From NCBI GenBank assembly GCA_014727835.1, contig WJMT01000100.1, positions 1-44,267 on the forward strand: a stretch of 44,267 nt of DNA. The letters are read 5' to 3'. The first letter of the stretch is position 1. The number at the start of each line of letters is the position of its first letter. The notes beneath the pieces are model-generated. The model saw only the letters and a list, made by a program, of their open reading frames with translations. It was not told the DNA's origin and did no database searches. Below are positions 25,152-34,232 of this stretch, one piece after another. The DNA is from Candidatus Aminicenantota bacterium (GTDB taxonomy: Bacteria > Acidobacteriota > Aminicenantia > Aminicenantales > Aminicenantaceae). A program made the translations under genes and the position numbers.

Positions 25152-26627
25152 CCAGGAAAAGAGTTTTTTCAGCTTATATTTCAGATATTTCACAAAAAAA
25201 GCAAAATAAACAGGGATGTCTTTCACTGAAGTCACGGTTTTCACCGCACTTTTTATTTTTGAGCCGGAGATGATCTTTTTCTCAGAAGACGACCATCTCA
25301 TCACCAGTTCAGCGATCTGAAACCAGGTGAGCCGGTCCTTAAATAGAGGCACATCTCCCTGACCAGCAGGAAGAACAAACACTTTTCTCATATCTTTTTT
25401 CCGGGACCATGAAAACTCTTGGGGAATGATCCCCTCTCTCCGGGCAATCTCCTCCAGAGGCGTTCCCGGATAAACATGAAGGATGGAAGCTGAAAACTCT
25501 GTCTGAGGATTGATGGATTTCAACCGGTCCATCACCTGGATGGTCTCCTGGGCTTCCTCCCAAGTTTCGGTGTGATGAGAAAAGACCAAAAAGGCATTGG
25601 GAGAGAATTCCAGCTCTTTGGCCCACTGCACAAACCGGGAGGCTTTCTCTATGTCAAATTCTTTTTTGACGATCTCTTTTCTCACTCTGGAATGACCGGC
25701 TTCGATCCCAAAATGGGCAGTGTCCAGGCCTGCGGCTGTCATCTTTTCCAGCAGAGCCCGGTCCACCACATCGATCCGGAATTCACTGCAGAATTTGATG
25801 TCCAATCCCCTCTCAAGGATCAGGTCCATAATTTTATGCACTCTTTTGGGATTGTAATTAAAGGTGTCATCATAGAACCATAGGAATTCCGCCCCATAGG
25901 AATCAATCAGATGTTCGATCTCATCCACCACTCTTTCGGGAGAATGACCCCTCATACGACGGCCCCAATTTGATGGAGTGGCGCAAAAATAGCAGTTAAA
26001 GGGGCATCCTCTGGAAGTCATCACATTCTGTGCTTTCCGGAGCTTTCCGTCCCTGGTTTCAACGAAAAAATGATACGCCTCCATAGGAATCAGATGCCGG
26101 GCCGGATAAGGGAGTGCATCCAGGTCTTCAATCCGTTCTCTTTGGCCTGTGAAAATCACATCTCCGTTCTTTCGGAATAGGATCCCTTTGACCTGAGACA
26201 AGTCACCGTTGGAATCAATGGTTTCAGCCAGTTCCAAAACCGTCTTCTCCCCTTCTCCGATCACAGCCACGTCCACATCCCGGACATGTTTCAGGGTGTC
26301 TTCCCGCGCCATTGACACATGGGGGCCTCCCAGAACCGTCACTATCTCCGGATTGATTTTTTTTGCCAGCGCAGCCAGCTTAAAGCTGTCAAAACGGTTC
26401 TCCGTGGTAGTGGTGATCCCTAATGCATGAGGGTTGAACTCTAGGATCCTTTTCTCGATATCCTTTTTTTTGTAGTTCAATACATCTGCCGGCACCACTT
26501 CCACAGACCCCCCTTGCTTTTCAAGGACAGCAGCCAGGGAAAGAACCCCCAGTGGAGGCATAGAAGTGCCTTGTTCCCAGCGCTGCGCCACATATCCCTG
26601 AGGAGGGACGAACAGTTGAAACCTCAT
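25146..26627 (-). CDS. B12-binding-domain radical SAM protein
   Basis: A 493-residue radical SAM enzyme of the BchE/cobalamin-domain type. The N-terminal Rossmann-like B12-binding domain (about 1-140) includes PPLGVLSLAAVLEKQG, LGITTTTENR, TVLGGPHVSM and AVIGEGEKTVLELAE. The radical SAM core carries CPFNCYFC (Cys208, Cys212, Cys215), which binds the 4Fe-4S cluster, and later HFGIEAGHSRVRKEIVKK. A DxHxxG cobalamin His-on motif is not evident (PADVLNYKKKD stands there), so cobalamin would bind base-off/His-off or not at all. Family members methylate or cyclise lipids, peptides and natural products; the substrate is unknown. GAAGGAT upstream supports ATG 26627. The gene is solitary. Confidence 0.88.
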   Translation of the reverse strand: MRFQLFVPPQGYVAQRWEQGTSMPPLGVLSLAAVLEKQGGSVEVVPADVLNYKKKDIEKRILEFNPHALGITTTTENRFDSFKLAALAKKINPEIVTVLGGPHVSMAREDTLKHVRDVDVAVIGEGEKTVLELAETIDSNGDLSQVKGILFRKNGDVIFTGQRERIEDLDALPYPARHLIPMEAYHFFVETRDGKLRKAQNVMTSRGCPFNCYFCATPSNWGRRMRGHSPERVVDEIEHLIDSYGAEFLWFYDDTFNYNPKRVHKIMDLILERGLDIKFCSEFRIDVVDRALLEKMTAAGLDTAHFGIEAGHSRVRKEIVKKEFDIEKASRFVQWAKELEFSPNAFLVFSHHTETWEEAQETIQVMDRLKSINPQTEFSASILHVYPGTPLEEIARREGIIPQEFSWSRKKDMRKVFVLPAGQGDVPLFKDRLTWFQIAELVMRWSSSEKKIISGSKIKSAVKTVTSVKDIPVYFAFFVKYLKYKLKKLFSWL

Positions 26628-26797
26628 GATGATCCTTCAGACTATTCTAACCAAAAACCTTGAAAGAGTGAAGAACATGTATAAAATAGGATTCACCCGT
26701 CATCTTTATGTGACACTCAAAGCCTGATTCTGGTTTTATCTTCAGAGAACGAATATGGCATAAACATTGCATAATATATTTCCTGGACTGGAAAAAA

Positions 26798-28438
26798 ATG
26801 AGAAAAATAACCTATATGATTTGTTCCCTGTTTGTCTTTGTCTTTATCACAGCAGGTGAAGAAGTCAAGTACACAGAAAATTCTTTAGCCAGACTGAGTT
26901 TCACTACAGGAAACACCTTTATCCAAAGGGCAGGAGACCTCGCCTTTGAGCAGGGAGTGGTCAATATGCCGGTAGCCCAGGGAGACCGGGTCAGCACCAC
27001 AGAAGGAAGAGCTGAGATTCATATTGGAAACGGCAATTATGTGCGGCTTGATTTCAACACTAAAGTGGATTTCACGCAGCTCCCCACCCCCAACAGGGAT
27101 TTGATCCAGATCAAACTCTGGACTGGAAATCTCATCATCAGTCTGGATTCAGTAGTCCAAAAAAAATCCATTGAGCTCCACACTCCGGATACCTCTGTAT
27201 ATGTTCTGGACCTAGGTCTGTACCGGGTGAATGTCAGAGAAAACCAAAGCACAGAACTCTATGTTTACCAGGGAGTGGCAGAAGCAGCCGGCGAAGCAGA
27301 GTCCCTCTTGATCAAAAAAGGCCAAAAACTGGAAGCTCAGAGAGGATATTACCACCAAGGGCCTCTGGAATTCATGGCAGCCGGAGACAGCTTTTATGAA
27401 TGGAGCATGGAAAGGGATTCGATACTCAGGCAGCATTATGCCCAAACATACCTTCCTGAAGAACTGGATGATTATGAATATGAACTGCACACTTACGGCC
27501 GTTGGGCCCATATGGCTCCTTATGGCTATGTTTGGATCCCACACAATATTGGCACCCGCTGGCATCCTTATTCGAATGGACGCTGGCTGTGGTATCCCAT
27601 CTGCGGATGGACCTGGCTTCCCTATGAGCCCTGGGGCTGGGTCACCTTTCATTTCGGACGATGGCACTGGAGCATAAACCTGGGATGGTACTGGATCCCC
27701 CGAACCAGATGGGCGCCCGCATGGGTGAGATGGTACAGATGGAACGATTACTGGGCCTGGGTTCCTCTCAATTATTACGGCAATCCAGTGGTTGTGATCA
27801 ATAATGTTTTTTACCCTGATTATGCCCAGGATGACTATCCTTCTCATTCCAGCGCGCTGACTGTCATCCACAAGGATCAGCTCAGAGCCCCAAATCTTTC
27901 TGAAATCGCCCTGAATCCCTCTTCTATCAAAGAAATGAAAAATGCGACTCTCTATCAAAGCATTCCCTCTGTTAAGGACTTTCCCAAACCCATCTCTGTC
28001 CACAAGGTAAATGCAGATAAAGTGGTTCTGCATCACAGCAGAGATGACATGAATATCAATGCCTCCAGACACATCAGAAACCTCAAAAAACCTGTTCAAA
28101 AACAAATAACAAACAGAAAATTCGGTTACCCCTCTTCTTTAAGAAAAACCATCAACAGATATATCTCTAGTGACTCAGACAAAAAATCCAAATCCCTATT
28201 GGGAAGAGCTTTGAAGTATTTTTCAAGCGGCAAAAGCCAGTACATCAAAACTCGAACAGATCCCAGCAAAGGCCGAAACTCCTCCAAAGTGATCACCTCT
28301 TCGACCCGAAGACGAACATCTTCCTCCTCTCTGTCCGGGAGATCATCCAAATCCACCTCAAAGAGCCGCACCCAAAGATCTGCCTCTAGAACAAAAGGAA
28401 GCTCAGGTTCAAAAAAAGTTAAGAAAAAGAAAAAATAA
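26798..28438 (+). CDS. FecR-domain protein with Trp-rich (DUF6600-like) domain and basic tail
   Basis: A 546-residue exported protein. A short signal peptide (ITYMICSLFVFVFITAG) precedes a FecR-like domain (about 35-185: ARLSFTTGNTFIQRAGD, VAQGDRVSTTEGRAEIHIGN, LWTGNLIISLDS). A Trp/Tyr/Gly-rich domain follows (about 230-345) with recurrent motifs YGRWAHMAPYGYVWIP, NGRWLWYPICGWTWLPYEPW and GWYWIPRTRWAPAWVRW, matching DUF6600-type proteins. The last 150 residues become basic and low-complexity, rich in Ser, Arg and Lys. FecR domains in periplasmic proteins often sense or bind envelope polymers, but no sigma factor or FecI/FecA gene is nearby, so a classical FecR relay is not supported. Localisation is likely periplasm or outer surface; function unknown. 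Confidence 0.82.
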   Translation: MRKITYMICSLFVFVFITAGEEVKYTENSLARLSFTTGNTFIQRAGDLAFEQGVVNMPVAQGDRVSTTEGRAEIHIGNGNYVRLDFNTKVDFTQLPTPNRDLIQIKLWTGNLIISLDSVVQKKSIELHTPDTSVYVLDLGLYRVNVRENQSTELYVYQGVAEAAGEAESLLIKKGQKLEAQRGYYHQGPLEFMAAGDSFYEWSMERDSILRQHYAQTYLPEELDDYEYELHTYGRWAHMAPYGYVWIPHNIGTRWHPYSNGRWLWYPICGWTWLPYEPWGWVTFHFGRWHWSINLGWYWIPRTRWAPAWVRWYRWNDYWAWVPLNYYGNPVVVINNVFYPDYAQDDYPSHSSALTVIHKDQLRAPNLSEIALNPSSIKEMKNATLYQSIPSVKDFPKPISVHKVNADKVVLHHSRDDMNINASRHIRNLKKPVQKQITNRKFGYPSSLRKTINRYISSDSDKKSKSLLGRALKYFSSGKSQYIKTRTDPSKGRNSSKVITSSTRRRTSSSSLSGRSSKSTSKSRTQRSASRTKGSSGSKKVKKKKK

Positions 28439-28458
28439 AGCGTCCGGATTATCCTGGT

Positions 28459-30945
28459 CTATTTGTCTTCAGCAACCTCATAGTAATCATATGTCATCAT
28501 GTGGTCTTCATAGGAACAAAACCGGTTGGGTTCAGTCCCTGGCAGAAAGACTTCCCGGATAATAAACTGAGGAGCACACACAGGAGTGGGAAGCAGGCCT
28601 GTCTTATAGTCAATATTAACAAAGGACAGATTGGGAGGCATAAGGAATTCTCCTTGCTCATACTCCATGTCCTGCTCCTCAACCTCCTTCTTTTTCTGCT
28701 CAATGATTCTGGAGAAAAAATCTACCCAGGCAGGCTGAGCAGCCACTGCACCGGATTGTCTCTGCCCCAAGGAAATCCGTCCTTCTCTGTACCCCACCCA
28801 GACACCAGCGCACAGGTCCGGAGAAAATCCCATAAACCATGCATCAGACCAGTCATCAGTGGTTCCTGTTTTTCCGGCTAAAGGCATTTCTAAAGAGCTG
28901 GCTCTCCATCCAGTCCCTCTCTTGACTCCTCCCTGAAGAAGTGAAGTCATGATATAAGCGATCTGTGGAGATATCACATGGTGGGCTTCCACTTTGGCTT
29001 GTTCCAGGATGTTTCCCTGTCTGTCTTCGATCCGTTTGATGAAATAAGGTTCGATTCTCACTCCCTGATTTGGAAAAACCGTGAACGCAGAGACCAGTTC
29101 GATCATCTTCACTTCAAAAGCTCCCAACGCCAGAGACAGATAAGGAAGAATATTGGAAGTCAATCCGAATTTTTTGCAGTATTTCACACCCTCCTGGGGA
29201 GAGATGTGATCCAGAAGTTTGGCTGTGACAATATTTCTCGACTCTTCAAGGCCTTTCCTTAAGGTGACCCGGCCCTTGTATTTTTCATCATAATTGGGGG
29301 GATCCCAGATTTTTCCGGACCATTTGTCCTCAAATTTCATGGGTTCATCGATAAATGTGCTGGCCGGAGTCAGGCCGTTCTCCAGCCCGGCTGTGTAGAG
29401 TATGGGCTTGATCACAGAGCCGGACTGTCTCATGGCTTGAGTGGCGTTGTTCCATTCGCTTCGCTGATAGGAATAACCACCCACCATGGCCTTGACCTGA
29501 CCGGTTTGAGGTTCGATCACCAGAAAGGCGCCTTCCAATTTCGGCTCCTGCTCCAGAGAAGCCTGAAAGGATTTGTCCTCGTCCTCTATGCTGTGGATCA
29601 TCACATGGATGATGTCTCCCTCTTTGATCAGTCTCTGCAGATTTTTGGTTCCTGTCCAGTCAATATCTCTATTGGAGAGTGTGCCGGAATAGCCTTTGAC
29701 TTTGACTTCTGCCTCGCGTGTGGATACGTTGAGCACCAGGGCATCCACTACCTCATTCGGCTTGATCTCTGGCTTTCTCCAGTCCATCAAATAGGTGTTT
29801 CCGCTTTCTTCATCTTTAAAAGGCCCTTCCAATTCCTGAAGGTCCTCCGCATCTGGAAACAAATCCAGACAATTGCCCTTGTCATCCCTCCAGCCCTGTC
29901 TTTTATCCATCACCCGGAGCTGTGCTCTCAATGATTTCTCTGCATACTCCTGGAGTTTCATGTCCATGGTGGTGTAAATGCGGAGCCCTCCATGATACAG
30001 GGCTTCGGCACCGTAATTTTTATAGAGATATCTGCGCACTTCCTCTCGAAAATAGGCCGCGAATTCCGAATCTTCCCGGTGCAGAGGCAGAACATCCAAT
30101 CCCTTTTCCTTGACTTCCTCTGCTTGCTCCGGAGGAATGTATTTTTCTTCCACCATCCTATTGAGAACATGGTTTCTTCTTCGCAGCGTGAGATCGTAGT
30201 TCCGGTAAGGGGAATAATTGAAGGGACTTCTAAAGATGCCCGTGATCATGGCAGATTCAGCCAAATCAAGCTCGGAAACGGTCTTGTCAAAGTACAGCTG
30301 AGCCGCTGCCTCCACTCCATAAGCTCCGTGGCCGAGATTAAACTGGTTGCAGTACATGGTCAAAATCTCTTGTTTGGAATAGTTTCTCTCCAGCTGAAGC
30401 GCAAGGATCCACTCTTTGATCTTACGCCTGATGAGCTGTTTCCTGTGCAGAAGCAGGCCTCTGACCAACTGCTGGCTGAGAGTGCTGCCTCCCTGAAGCC
30501 TTTGAGGAGTGAATATCAGTCTCAAGTCCTCTTTCATGGCCCTGAGGATACCCAAAAAATCAATGCCGTTGTGCCGGTAAAAACGGGGGTCCTCAGTGGC
30601 GATGATGGCGTCTTTCATGTGCTCCGGAATGTCTTCATACGGGACTTCGATCCGCTTCTGAAACGCATATTCTCCCATGATCTCCCCATCATCTGCGTAA
30701 AGATAAGTGATGATGCTGGGTTTCATCTCTTCCAAAGTGGAGATATCCGGCAGGTTCTGCATGATAGCCCGGTAAACCCCGATGGAAACACCCAGGCCGA
30801 TCACAAACAAAACAGCTGCTGCCACCAGGAGCCATTTGTATGTTTTTTTGTTGAATACCTTTTTCAGATTGACCTTTTTCAAATCGACCTTAGGGATCCT
30901 CAAGATCAATTTCTTCTCTCTTTTGGGGTCTTTTTCTTCAGTCAT
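28459..30945 (-). CDS. mrcA: Class A penicillin-binding protein 1A (bifunctional peptidoglycan synthase)
   Basis: An 828-residue membrane-anchored enzyme. A cytoplasmic basic tail is followed by a membrane helix (about 37-58). The GT51 glycosyltransferase domain has the catalytic Glu118 in IIATEDPRFYRHNGID and QGGSTLSQQLVR (151-162). An OB-like insert is present, and the transpeptidase domain has SxxK at Ser510-Lys513, SRN at 569-571 and KTGTT from Lys692. It polymerises lipid II and cross-links peptide stems in the periplasm. All catalytic motifs are intact. It lies 43 bases downstream of tmk on the same strand, so co-transcription is plausible. The symbol follows PBP1A usage (mrcA/ponA). 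Confidence 0.95.
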   Translation of the reverse strand: MTEEKDPKREKKLILRIPKVDLKKVNLKKVFNKKTYKWLLVAAAVLFVIGLGVSIGVYRAIMQNLPDISTLEEMKPSIITYLYADDGEIMGEYAFQKRIEVPYEDIPEHMKDAIIATEDPRFYRHNGIDFLGILRAMKEDLRLIFTPQRLQGGSTLSQQLVRGLLLHRKQLIRRKIKEWILALQLERNYSKQEILTMYCNQFNLGHGAYGVEAAAQLYFDKTVSELDLAESAMITGIFRSPFNYSPYRNYDLTLRRRNHVLNRMVEEKYIPPEQAEEVKEKGLDVLPLHREDSEFAAYFREEVRRYLYKNYGAEALYHGGLRIYTTMDMKLQEYAEKSLRAQLRVMDKRQGWRDDKGNCLDLFPDAEDLQELEGPFKDEESGNTYLMDWRKPEIKPNEVVDALVLNVSTREAEVKVKGYSGTLSNRDIDWTGTKNLQRLIKEGDIIHVMIHSIEDEDKSFQASLEQEPKLEGAFLVIEPQTGQVKAMVGGYSYQRSEWNNATQAMRQSGSVIKPILYTAGLENGLTPASTFIDEPMKFEDKWSGKIWDPPNYDEKYKGRVTLRKGLEESRNIVTAKLLDHISPQEGVKYCKKFGLTSNILPYLSLALGAFEVKMIELVSAFTVFPNQGVRIEPYFIKRIEDRQGNILEQAKVEAHHVISPQIAYIMTSLLQGGVKRGTGWRASSLEMPLAGKTGTTDDWSDAWFMGFSPDLCAGVWVGYREGRISLGQRQSGAVAAQPAWVDFFSRIIEQKKKEVEEQDMEYEQGEFLMPPNLSFVNIDYKTGLLPTPVCAPQFIIREVFLPGTEPNRFCSYEDHMMTYDYYEVAEDK

Positions 30946-30988
30946 GAGGTTTCAAATATAGCAGAAATTGTCAATCCGGTCTAGGGAC

Positions 30989-31618
30989 TTAGATAATGAA
31001 TCCATTAATCCGGTTCATCACAGCATCTTTAATCTTCAAAAAGATATCATCCCGGCTCGCATTCCCGTCCAAATGCACGATGTTCTCTCCGGCAAATGAT
31101 TTGAATCGTTTCCTGACTTCCTGCAGATAATCCTCTTTTTCAAAAAGCCGGTCTTTTTGTTGTCTGTCTTTGATCCGATCCAGTCCGGTCCGGGCATCCA
31201 CATCCAGGATAAACACCAAATCCGGAGAAACAGCGATTTCTGAGTTCTGCCTTTTGATTTTATGGATATCGATTCCTTTGGCCCCCTGATAAGCAATGGT
31301 TGAAAAATAATAACGGTCCAGGACCACAATTTTTTTCTTTTCCAAGGCTGGCTTGAGGTTCAATTCTACGTTCTGTTTTCTGTCTTTCTGAAAAAGCTCA
31401 AATTCCTGCTTTGGAGTCAATCCATTCGGATGACCGGCTTTTTCCTTGATTTGTCTTCCCCACCGACCCTGAGTCGGCTCTTTGAACAAGACCGTATCAA
31501 AACCTTTATGTCTCAGAGCCCGGACCAGTCTTTTGGCCTGAGTGGATTTTCCGCAACCATCAATTCCCTCCAGAACCACAAGAAATCCTCTGCTGAGTTT
31601 TCTCTGCTTTCTGCTCAT
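30989..31618 (-). CDS. tmk: Thymidylate kinase
   Basis: A 209-residue dTMP kinase. The open frame runs 71 codons further upstream, but ATG 31618 gives the normal length of about 210 and puts the P-loop in its usual place (VLEGIDGCGKST, about 14-25). DRYYFSTIAYQGAKG is the DRY/Arg motif for dTMP binding, and DLVFILDVDARTGLDRIKDR leads to the LID region. It phosphorylates dTMP to dTDP with ATP for DNA synthesis. The start has only a weak GAGA-type ribosome site. It is followed after 43 bases by the PBP1A gene and is divergent from htrA across 269 bases. Confidence 0.95.
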   Translation of the reverse strand: MSRKQRKLSRGFLVVLEGIDGCGKSTQAKRLVRALRHKGFDTVLFKEPTQGRWGRQIKEKAGHPNGLTPKQEFELFQKDRKQNVELNLKPALEKKKIVVLDRYYFSTIAYQGAKGIDIHKIKRQNSEIAVSPDLVFILDVDARTGLDRIKDRQQKDRLFEKEDYLQEVRKRFKSFAGENIVHLDGNASRDDIFLKIKDAVMNRINGFII

Positions 31619-31700
31619 GTTTTTTTTCTCATCAAAAAATTGAAAATTTAAAAAGAGTCCAGTGAATATGATATAACAAATCCACTCATTAAGAAAAGGT

Positions 31701-31760
31701 TTTGGTGCAGATCCAGGCGAAAAAAAAGGCACCAAAGATCTGCAACTTTTTGTGCTTTTT
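31701..31760. promoter_or_regulatory. Overlapping, mutually exclusive hairpins upstream of htrA
   Basis: Three stems compete. TTTGGTGC (31701-31708) pairs with GCACCAAA (31729-31736). GCAGATC (31707-31713) pairs with GATCTGC (31737-31743). The A-run plus GGCAC (about 31721-31732) pairs with GTGC plus a T-run (about 31752-31762), with one bulge. Adjacent A and T runs give terminator-like halves on both strands. This looks like an attenuator or a temperature-sensitive leader, but no promoter placement is certain. Confidence 0.35.
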
Positions 31761-31788
31761 TTGGTTTTAGAAACTGGTTGAAAATTGA

Positions 31789-31813
31789 AGAATATCACCA
31801 ATTGTGATATTCT
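31789..31813. promoter_or_regulatory. 25-bp dyad upstream of htrA, probable operator
   Basis: AGAATATCAC (31789-31798) and GTGATATTCT (31804-31813) are perfect 10-bp inverted arms around a 5-base centre, 75 bases before the htrA start. It does not match CIRCE or the HspR HAIR element. A transcription-factor operator is more likely than a terminator because no U-tract follows. Confidence 0.45.
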
Positions 31814-31887
31814 AATGAAAAACAAAATCAATCAAATAATGAATAGAAAAGCAGTGAGACAAATCGCTGATTAAGGAGGAAATGAGC

Positions 31888-33387
31888 ATGAAAAAAATAA
31901 CCATAATCGCGCTGGCAAGCTTTTTTATTGGTTTGTTAGCAGCAACTTTTATATTTGTTTACAATCCTGTCCAAAAAGATTCTGAACAGGCTGTCAATCC
32001 GGAAAAAACCCGGAGCCCTTCAGCGCAGCTGTATGCGTCTTCGCCGATTCAGGACAGCAATCACCCGGATTTTTCATCTGTGGTCGATAAAGTCAGCCCT
32101 GCTGTGGTGAGCATCTCTGCAGAAAAGGTCGAAAAAAGAAAGGTCATTGGTCTGGAATCTCCTTTTGATGACTTCTGGGACCGATTTTTTGATACTCCTC
32201 AGGAGAGAGAAAGGGAATACCGGTCTGTAGCCAGAGGAACCGGATTTTTTATCAATCCGGATGGTTACGTCATCACCAACAATCATATTGTAGAGAATGC
32301 CATCAAAGTGGAAGTGACCACTCTTCAAGAAGAAACATACCAGGCAAAAATCATCGGAAATGATTCGGAAACAGACCTGGCTCTTTTGAAAGTCGATAAA
32401 GGAAAACATCCTTATGTGGAACTGGGAGATTCTGACAATATCAAAGTCGGCGAGTGGGTCTTGGCCATTGGAAATCCTCTGGGTCTCACTCATTCAGTAA
32501 CCGCAGGGATCGTGAGCGCCAAAGGACGAATTTTTCCGGGTTTGGAACAGCAGCAGCCCTATCAAGACTTCATTCAGACAGATGCTGCCATCAATAGAGG
32601 AAACTCCGGCGGCCCCTTGATCAATCTGAAGGGCAAAGTGGTGGGAATCAACAGCATCATATTTTCTCCATCCGGAGGAAACATCGGGATCGGATTTGCC
32701 ATCTCAGCCAACCTGGCCCGCTCTATTGTGGAAAAGCTGAAGAAAGAAGGACGGGTTATCAGAGGATATTTGGGAGTGGGAGTCTATACAGTGAATGATG
32801 ATTTCCAAAAACTGCTTGACCTGGACACAGATGAAGGAGCTGTGATCAATAATGTGGACTCAGGTTCGCCCGCAGATAAAGCCGGGCTCAAACGGTATGA
32901 TGTCATCATCAGCATCAACGGAAATCCCATCGAAGACGGAGACGACCTGCAGTTTAAAATCGCTGAAATCGAACCGGGAACAAAAGTGGACATAACCGTC
33001 ATCCGTGAAGGAAAGAAAAAAACAATGCCGGTGGAAATCGTAGAAAAGGAGACCAGTCAAGAAAGAGAGCCGGTAAGTTCCTCCGGAAAAAACATCGGGC
33101 TTAAAGTGCAGGAGATGACATCCAGCATTGCCCGCCGATACGGATATAAGACCGAAGAAGGCCTGATCATTACAGAAGTGGAGCGCTACAGTGAAGCTGA
33201 CCGGAAGGGTCTGGAGACCGGAGATATCATCCTGGAAGTCAACCGGAAAAAAATCGAGGCCATCAATGAGTTGGAAAGGATTCTCAACCGGCTCAAATCC
33301 GGAGACCCGCTTCTTCTTCTGATAAGACGGGAAGACAGGCGGGGAGGAAGCCAAGACTTTATGGTCACATTAAGGGTCCCTGAATGA
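31888..33387 (+). CDS. htrA: HtrA/DegP-family periplasmic serine protease with two PDZ domains
   Basis: A 499-residue protease-chaperone. ATG 31888 is chosen over ATG 31882 because AAGGAGGA is only one base from the latter and 7 from the former. An N-terminal membrane anchor (about 3-26) is followed by a trypsin-like domain with His133 (TNNHIVENA), Asp163 (SETDLALLKV) and Ser240 (NRGNSGGPLIN). PDZ1 (about 280-370, GYLGVGVYTVND) and PDZ2 (about 390-490, EEGLIITEVERYSEADRKG) complete the protein. It degrades or refolds misfolded envelope proteins. Its stop overlaps the dapF-like start by 4 bases. The upstream dyad and hairpins suggest stress-dependent control. Confidence 0.95.
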   Translation: MKKITIIALASFFIGLLAATFIFVYNPVQKDSEQAVNPEKTRSPSAQLYASSPIQDSNHPDFSSVVDKVSPAVVSISAEKVEKRKVIGLESPFDDFWDRFFDTPQEREREYRSVARGTGFFINPDGYVITNNHIVENAIKVEVTTLQEETYQAKIIGNDSETDLALLKVDKGKHPYVELGDSDNIKVGEWVLAIGNPLGLTHSVTAGIVSAKGRIFPGLEQQQPYQDFIQTDAAINRGNSGGPLINLKGKVVGINSIIFSPSGGNIGIGFAISANLARSIVEKLKKEGRVIRGYLGVGVYTVNDDFQKLLDLDTDEGAVINNVDSGSPADKAGLKRYDVIISINGNPIEDGDDLQFKIAEIEPGTKVDITVIREGKKKTMPVEIVEKETSQEREPVSSSGKNIGLKVQEMTSSIARRYGYKTEEGLIITEVERYSEADRKGLETGDIILEVNRKKIEAINELERILNRLKSGDPLLLLIRREDRRGGSQDFMVTLRVPE

Positions 33388-34232
33388 ATTTCACAAAGGT
33401 CCATTCTTTAGGAAATGACTTTGTCGTATTAGACGAAAACAATATCCCGGTCATTTCTGAAAAAGAAGCGTTTGTCAGGCAGATCTGCAAGCGTCACACC
33501 GGGGTTGGCGGCGACGGGCTTCTTTTTATCGCCACCCGGGAGAAAAGCAAAGACAATTTTGACCTGCGGATCTTCAATGCGGACGGAACAGAACCCGCTA
33601 TGTCCGGAAGCGGCCTTCGCTGCGCTTCCGCATTCCTCTATCATAAGAAAAAAATCAGCTCAAAACGGATCATCCTGAACACCACTCTGGGCAGCAGAGA
33701 ATGCGAGATCATCGACCAGAAAAACAATTGGTTTCAAATCAAGATCGAAATGGGCACACCTGAGTTCACTTCCCAAGAAATTCCTTTTGACGACGGAAGT
33801 TTCCACGACAAAGTGGTGGATTATCCCCTTTCCATCAGCAAAAAAGCCTTTCCCATCACCCTCGTCTCCCTGGGGAATCCCCACTGTGTGATGTTTTTTG
33901 ACAGATTTCCTGCCCGTATTGAACTGCAGCAGCTGGCATATGAAATCGAATTCCATCCCTTTTTTCCCAAAAAAACCAACATCGAGTTTACCCGGGTTTT
34001 GAATGAAAAAGAGATCGAAGTGCTGTTTTGGGAAAGAGGAGTGGGAGAAACTCTGTCTTCAGGAAGCGGAAGCTGTGCTGCGGCTGTGGCTTCGATTCTC
34101 AAGGATCTCACGGAACACACAGTCAGTGTAAAGACCAGCATGGGCACCACAACCGTAGAATGGAACGAGGAAAAAGTACACCAGACAGGATCCGCTCAAA
34201 TCGTTTTTGATGGAAAATACCTGACGCCTTAA
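33384..34232 (+). CDS. dapF: Diaminopimelate epimerase-like protein lacking both catalytic cysteines
   Basis: A 282-residue protein with the full DapF double fold: FTKVHSLGNDFVVLDE, RHTGVGGDGLLFIA, RIFNADGTEPAMSGSGLRC, SLGNPHCVMF and WERGVGETLSSGSGSC. In DapF the two halves each give one catalytic Cys (C-G-N-G and A-C-G-S-G) as acid/base for racemising LL-diaminopimelate to the meso form. Here both positions are Ser: Ser74 (codon 33603-33605) and Ser226 (34059-34061). Everything else, including the substrate-binding Asn and Glu-Arg regions, looks intact. It may be a Ser-based epimerase, another isomerase of the fold, or inactive. The ATG overlaps the htrA stop by 4 bases, and the stop overlaps convergent thiL. 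Confidence 0.85.
   Translation: MNFTKVHSLGNDFVVLDENNIPVISEKEAFVRQICKRHTGVGGDGLLFIATREKSKDNFDLRIFNADGTEPAMSGSGLRCASAFLYHKKKISSKRIILNTTLGSRECEIIDQKNNWFQIKIEMGTPEFTSQEIPFDDGSFHDKVVDYPLSISKKAFPITLVSLGNPHCVMFFDRFPARIELQQLAYEIEFHPFFPKKTNIEFTRVLNEKEIEVLFWERGVGETLSSGSGSCAAAVASILKDLTEHTVSVKTSMGTTTVEWNEEKVHQTGSAQIVFDGKYLTP

Noticed and set aside
31619..31831. 71-residue N-terminal extension of thymidylate kinase
   Set aside because: It would exceed the family length, has no conserved sequence and covers the hairpin region.
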